Of a stretch of DNA of 64,000 bases, positions 60,911-64,000 are shown one piece after another. The position numbers and the translations under genes were made by a program. The stretch is taken from positions 1,922,001-1,986,000 of the forward strand of contig NZ_CP114036.1 of NCBI RefSeq assembly GCF_026898115.1, in the 5' to 3' direction. Position 1 is the stretch's first letter, and every line of letters begins with the position of its first letter. Source of the stretch: Streptomyces sp. S465. Its GTDB lineage: Bacteria > Actinomycetota > Actinomycetes > Streptomycetales > Streptomycetaceae. The notes beneath the pieces are model-generated. The model saw nothing but the letters and a program-made list of their open reading frames with translations. It searched no databases and was not told where the DNA came from.

Positions 60911-61854
60911 TGCCCACCACCGAGCAATCCGACAGCCTCGTCGTCATCGTCACCGGGGCCGGCAGCGGTATCGGCCGCGCCGTCGCGGTGGAGCTCGCTC
61001 GCGCAGGTCACATCGTGTACGCCGGGATGCGCGACCTGGACGGACGCAACAGCCGGCGGGCCGAGGATCTGCGCGAGCTCGCATCCGCCGAGAACGTGCG
61101 CCTGATGGCGCTCGAACTGGATGTGCTGTCCGAACCCGGCTGCCGCAGCGCCGTCGACGTCGTCCTTGGCGAGTACGGGCGGATCGACGTCGTGGTCAAC
61201 AACGCCGGCATGCTGATGGCCGGCGTCGCCGAGGGGTTCACCCCGGATCAGTTCCTGCGGATCCTCGACACCAACGCGGTGTCCTGGCTGCGAGTCAACC
61301 GCGCGGTGCTCCCGGTGATGCGCCGCCAGGGCTCAGGGACGCTGGCCTACATCAGCAGCACGACCGCCCACCTCGCCGAGCCGTTCATGGCGACCTACAT
61401 CGCCAGCAAGGCGGCGGGCGAGTTCCTCGCCGAGTCGATGGGCCTGGAAGTGGCGCCTCTGGGCATCGACACCGTGATCGTCGTACCGGGCGCCTTCACC
61501 GAGGGTACCGAACACTTCGCGCACAGCAACCCGCCTGCGGACGCGGCCGTCGTCACCCAGTACGCCGGCCTGCCGGACCGAGTCGCGCAGATCCCCGAGC
61601 GTCTGCACGCCATCGACCTCGCGAACGACGGCTCACCCGCGCAGGTGGAGTCCGTCGGCCGGGCTCTGGTCGAGGTGCTCGAGAAGCCCCAAGGCAAGCG
61701 CCCCCGCCGGGTCGTGGTCGACGCGCAGCGCAAGGGCGTCGAGGAGCTCGACGCCGTGCGAGCAGCCAAGCAACTCACGTTCTTCCGCCAACTGGGCATC
61801 GACGACCTCCTCACGGTCGCCGTGCCCACCACCACCATTGAGGAGAAGCGATGA
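60910..61854 (+). CDS. SDR-family oxidoreductase
   Basis: A 314-aa SDR with TGAGSGIG, NNAGMLMAGV, the catalytic Ser in YISSTTAHL and the YIASK pair. A C-terminal extension (about 60 residues with KRPRRVVVDAQRKGVEELDA) is longer than in the other SDRs here, as in retinol-dehydrogenase-like members. ATG 60910 lies in the TGATG overlap. It is the first gene of a small operon with SnoaL-like and quinone oxidoreductase genes. Confidence 0.9.
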   Translation: MPTTEQSDSLVVIVTGAGSGIGRAVAVELARAGHIVYAGMRDLDGRNSRRAEDLRELASAENVRLMALELDVLSEPGCRSAVDVVLGEYGRIDVVVNNAGMLMAGVAEGFTPDQFLRILDTNAVSWLRVNRAVLPVMRRQGSGTLAYISSTTAHLAEPFMATYIASKAAGEFLAESMGLEVAPLGIDTVIVVPGAFTEGTEHFAHSNPPADAAVVTQYAGLPDRVAQIPERLHAIDLANDGSPAQVESVGRALVEVLEKPQGKRPRRVVVDAQRKGVEELDAVRAAKQLTFFRQLGIDDLLTVAVPTTTIEEKR

Positions 61855-62276
61855 CACGCACCATCGAGGACCTGATCGGAACCTTCTACGCGGCGTTCAG
61901 CGGCAAGCCCGAGCTCCTCGACGACATCGTCGCCGACGACTGGGACGACATCCCGCTGGGTCCGGGCCAGCCCCCCGGCCGAGCCGGCGCCGCTGCGCTG
62001 ATCAAGGGCATCGGTGAGGCCTTCAGCGACTTGCGCATCGTGGTCCACCAGATCGTCGACGGCCGAGGCCCCGACGGCAACGGGTTCGTCGGCGTGCGCG
62101 GCGAGATGCGCGGCGTGCACAGCGGCGAGACCTTCGGTGTCCCGGCGACCGGGCGGGAGTTCCAAGTCCGGATCCACGAGTTCCACGAACTGGTCGACGG
62201 ACGCATCGTCCGCACCTGGCACTTGGAGGACTGGCTCGAATGGTTCCGGCAGGTCGACGCCTCGCCTGCCCACTGA
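61851..62276 (+). CDS. SnoaL-like ester cyclase/NTF2-fold protein
   Basis: A 141-aa single-domain NTF2-like protein, ATG 61851 overlapping the SDR stop. It has IEDLIGTFYAAFSGKPELLD, FSDLRIVVHQIVDG, and the closing RIVRTWHLEDWLEWFRQV. Pocket His and Asp residues resemble SnoaL-type polyketide cyclases. Its link to the SDR and the following oxidoreductase suggests detoxification or modification of a carbonyl compound. Confidence 0.85.
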   Translation: MTRTIEDLIGTFYAAFSGKPELLDDIVADDWDDIPLGPGQPPGRAGAAALIKGIGEAFSDLRIVVHQIVDGRGPDGNGFVGVRGEMRGVHSGETFGVPATGREFQVRIHEFHELVDGRIVRTWHLEDWLEWFRQVDASPAH

Positions 62277-62301
62277 AGCAACGACACGAGAGAGCACATC
62301 C

Positions 62302-63219
62302 ATGAAGGCATTGCAGTACACCGCATACGGCCACAGCCCGGTCCTCAACGATGTTCCCGAGCCGGTCCCCGGGCCGGGCGAGGTCCTGGTCCGGGTCGCG
62401 GGGGCGGCCCTGAACCCGCTCGACGTCAAGATCGGCGCGGGCCACGTCCAGGAGTATTTTCCGATCACCTTCCCCTCGACCGTGGGCACTGATCTCGCGG
62501 GTACGGTGGAGCGACTCGGATCCGGTGTGGCGGGCTGGAGCACCGGCGACGCGGTGCTCACCCGCACCGACCCGACCGCCGGTGGAGCTGTCGCGGAATA
62601 CGCTGTGGTCCCAGCGACGAGTCTGGTGGCAGCGCCGACCACGATTCCGCTCGACGCCGCCGCGGGCCTGGCCACCGCCGCGGCGACCGCATGGCAGGCA
62701 GTCACCGAGATCGCAGAGCTGAAGTCCGGCCAGAAGGTGCTCGTGCACGCAGGCGCCGGCGGCGTCGGCAGCTTCGTCATCCAGCTGGCCCGTCGCGCTG
62801 GTGCACACGTTGTGACCACCGCGTCCAGTGCTGCTGCCGAGATCGTCCGGAAGCTCGGGGCCGATGAAATCATCGACTACACCAGCGTCGACTTCCGGAC
62901 GGCAGTATCCGATGTCGATGTTGTCGTCGACTCGGTCGGTGGTGAGACCGAGGCTCGGTCGCTCGATGTCCTCAAGCCGGGTGGTCTGCTGGTCAGCCTC
63001 CCCGTCCCGCCGGACTTCGAGCGGGCCGCCGCTCGCGGGCTCCGCGCCGAGTTCGTCTTCCACGCTTCCGACGCCGAGCGACTGGCGAAAGTCGTCGCGG
63101 TAGCGAACGAAGGCTTCGACATCGTCGTCGACCGCACGGTCCGGCTCAGTGGTGCTGCGGACGCGTTCGACTATGTCGCCCAGGGCCACGCCAAGGGCAA
63201 GGTCATCGTCCAGCCATGA
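62302..63219 (+). CDS. Zinc-independent MDR quinone oxidoreductase
   Basis: A 305-aa medium-chain reductase of the quinone oxidoreductase type. It has MKALQYTAYGHSPVLNDVPE, PSTVGTDLAGTVERLGSGVA, the NADPH motif HAGAGGVGSFVIQLA and the C-terminal AQGHAKGKVIVQP. No zinc cysteines are present. It reduces quinones or enones. It is the last gene of the operon and ends just before a strong terminator. Confidence 0.92.
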   Translation: MKALQYTAYGHSPVLNDVPEPVPGPGEVLVRVAGAALNPLDVKIGAGHVQEYFPITFPSTVGTDLAGTVERLGSGVAGWSTGDAVLTRTDPTAGGAVAEYAVVPATSLVAAPTTIPLDAAAGLATAAATAWQAVTEIAELKSGQKVLVHAGAGGVGSFVIQLARRAGAHVVTTASSAAAEIVRKLGADEIIDYTSVDFRTAVSDVDVVVDSVGGETEARSLDVLKPGGLLVSLPVPPDFERAAARGLRAEFVFHASDAERLAKVVAVANEGFDIVVDRTVRLSGAADAFDYVAQGHAKGKVIVQP

Positions 63220-63228
63220 CGCACCGCA

Positions 63229-63280
63229 GCCGTCGGGATGAGGGACTCCCTCGTCCCGACGGCTTTCCCCCTTTTTTTCC
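63229..63280 (+). terminator. Rho-independent-type terminator
   Basis: A 16-bp stem (63229-63244 with 63248-63263; one G-T pair) with a 3-base loop, followed by a pyrimidine run ending in seven T. It is the clearest terminator in the window. Confidence 0.85.
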
Positions 63281-63574
63281 GGGCCGACAACGGCTGTGCC
63301 AAAGCCAGTGCTCTGGTCGAAGGACATGGAAGGGCCTGGGCCTGGTGATCGGCCCATGACACGGCTGGCTGGGCCCCGGCAGGAGTCGGTGTCCCCATCG
63401 CCGTAGGCACGCCGGTGGCGGGGATGCTCGACACGTTCGACCGCGGCTACGGAATCTACTGCCTCCAACAGGCAACGTTCGCCCCGTCGCGACGCCCGGC
63501 ACTCCCCCAAGCTGCTTCGAGCAAGGGGTACCCCCAGAGCATGCACCGGACGCCGCTCCTTGACGGGCAAACGT

Positions 63575-63745
63575 TGCCTGCCGGGGCACTACGCCGAGTA
63601 CGTCGTGGTAGACGAGACCCCGCTCGCGCCAGTAGACGGACACATTCCGCTGACCGCGGCAGCGGCTCCGCCCCTGAGCGCAATCACGGCGCAGCAGATG
63701 GCTGATACCAGACAAGAGCGTGTCGGGATTGGTCCCAGCCAGTGA
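63575..63745 (+). pseudogene. MDR oxidoreductase fragment
   Basis: The frame gives GHYAEYVVVDETPLAPVDGH and IPLTAAAAPPLSAITAQQMA, the middle of a zinc-independent MDR protein similar in type to the 62302 gene. Nothing precedes or follows it in frame. It is a small remnant. Between 63281 and 63575 I see no gene. Confidence 0.6.
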
Positions 63746-64000
63746 CCGATCCTTCGTAGCGGCCCATGACGCACGTCTGGTGACCGAGCTCGGCGGCTAT
63801 TGGCACGCGATCGCTGACGCGGCCACAGTCGGGACGGACGCGATGCATCTCGTGCACGATTGCGAAGCCTACGTGGGCGTGCGCCCCAGGCGTGGGCCGG
63901 AAGCGAAGCGAGGCATCGAGGGTCTCGGCGGTCCGCGCCGTTGCCGATGACGGCGCGAACCCCGCTCGGCTTCTCGACCGGGTAGCGCACGGCGAGTGCG
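63746..64000. other. Right edge, no recognisable gene
   Basis: A plus-strand frame contains RLVTELGGYWHAIADAATV and a minus-strand frame at the edge contains RYPVEKPSGVRAVIGNGADR, but neither matches a family I can name. Either could belong to a gene that extends beyond the window. Confidence 0.3.

Noticed and set aside
1..64000. tRNA or rRNA genes, CRISPR arrays, attachment sites flanked by direct repeats
   Set aside because: None recognised on either strand by eye; a covariance-model search was not possible.

Overview
The window is high-GC actinomycete DNA, most likely a Streptomyces chromosome (probably an arm or other accessory region) or a large linear plasmid. The signs are strong third-position GC, GTG starts, ATGA-type gene overlaps, a CebR-type operator, and families typical of Streptomyces: LacI-controlled sugar operons, an AA10 LPMO, an EACC1/caspase pair and a SpoIIE-type phosphatase with an anti-sigma-like kinase domain. 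No rRNA, tRNA, CRISPR array or complete prophage was seen. Many broken genes and insertion-sequence remnants mark the region as fluid.

Layout. (a) 1-9 kb is mosaic: the tail of a gamma-glutamyltransferase; a 259-aa protein that reads as a covalent histone H2A-H2B doublet (676-1455), the most remarkable item; an LPMO under a perfect CebR box; an EACC1 + caspase/helical-repeat conflict pair (3395-6590); and dead pieces of an HNH nuclease, a transposase and a P450. Two repeated blocks (62 and 71 bp) tie three scattered IS remnants together. (b) 9.3-12.2 kb: a LacI regulator divergent from a histidinol-dehydrogenase-family gene, followed by a truncated transporter. (c) 12.3-18.5 kb: an oligosaccharide operon (LacI, lipoprotein binding protein, two permeases, GH13 glucosidase) with a perfect 16-bp operator and a clear promoter. 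(d) 18.6-30.2 kb: nitrilase, LysR, a second HisD-family dehydrogenase, then a LacI regulon (bicupin, alpha/beta hydrolase, HisD remnant, SDR, HpcH/HpaI aldolase, MHS transporter, tandem SnoaL-like protein). A core ATACGTAT (once ATACGCAT) lies at the regulator promoter and before three transcription units. This looks like a catabolic pathway for a hydroxylated carbon source of unknown identity. (e) 30.9-39.5 kb: a PLP-dependent basic amino acid decarboxylase; an Rrf2-controlled amidohydrolase-SDR unit with a shared operator; a PAS-GAF-SpoIIE-ATPase phosphatase split by a frameshift; and a MarR regulator with strong inverted-repeat operators facing an Old-Yellow-Enzyme-family gene. (f) 40.7-63.2 kb: a large aromatic-type catabolic region with two FAD hydroxylases, an extradiol (VOC) dioxygenase, two FAH-family hydrolases, RidA, SMP-30 lactonase, AAHS transporter, alcohol dehydrogenase, acyl-CoA ligase, SCP-x-like thiolase and several SDRs. 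Two GntR regulators and one GAF/Fis-type activator serve it.

How the parts may work together (inference). In (f), ring hydroxylation, extradiol cleavage and FAH-type hydrolysis would open and split an aromatic ring, while the ligase, thiolase and SDR block would activate and shorten the resulting chain or side chain. An IS5 remnant sits between the two FAH halves, so region (f) may be two catabolic operons brought together. In (d), the bicupin, SDR, HisD enzymes and aldolase would oxidise and cleave a polyol- or sugar-acid-like substrate imported by the MHS transporter. Substrates cannot be named from sequence alone.
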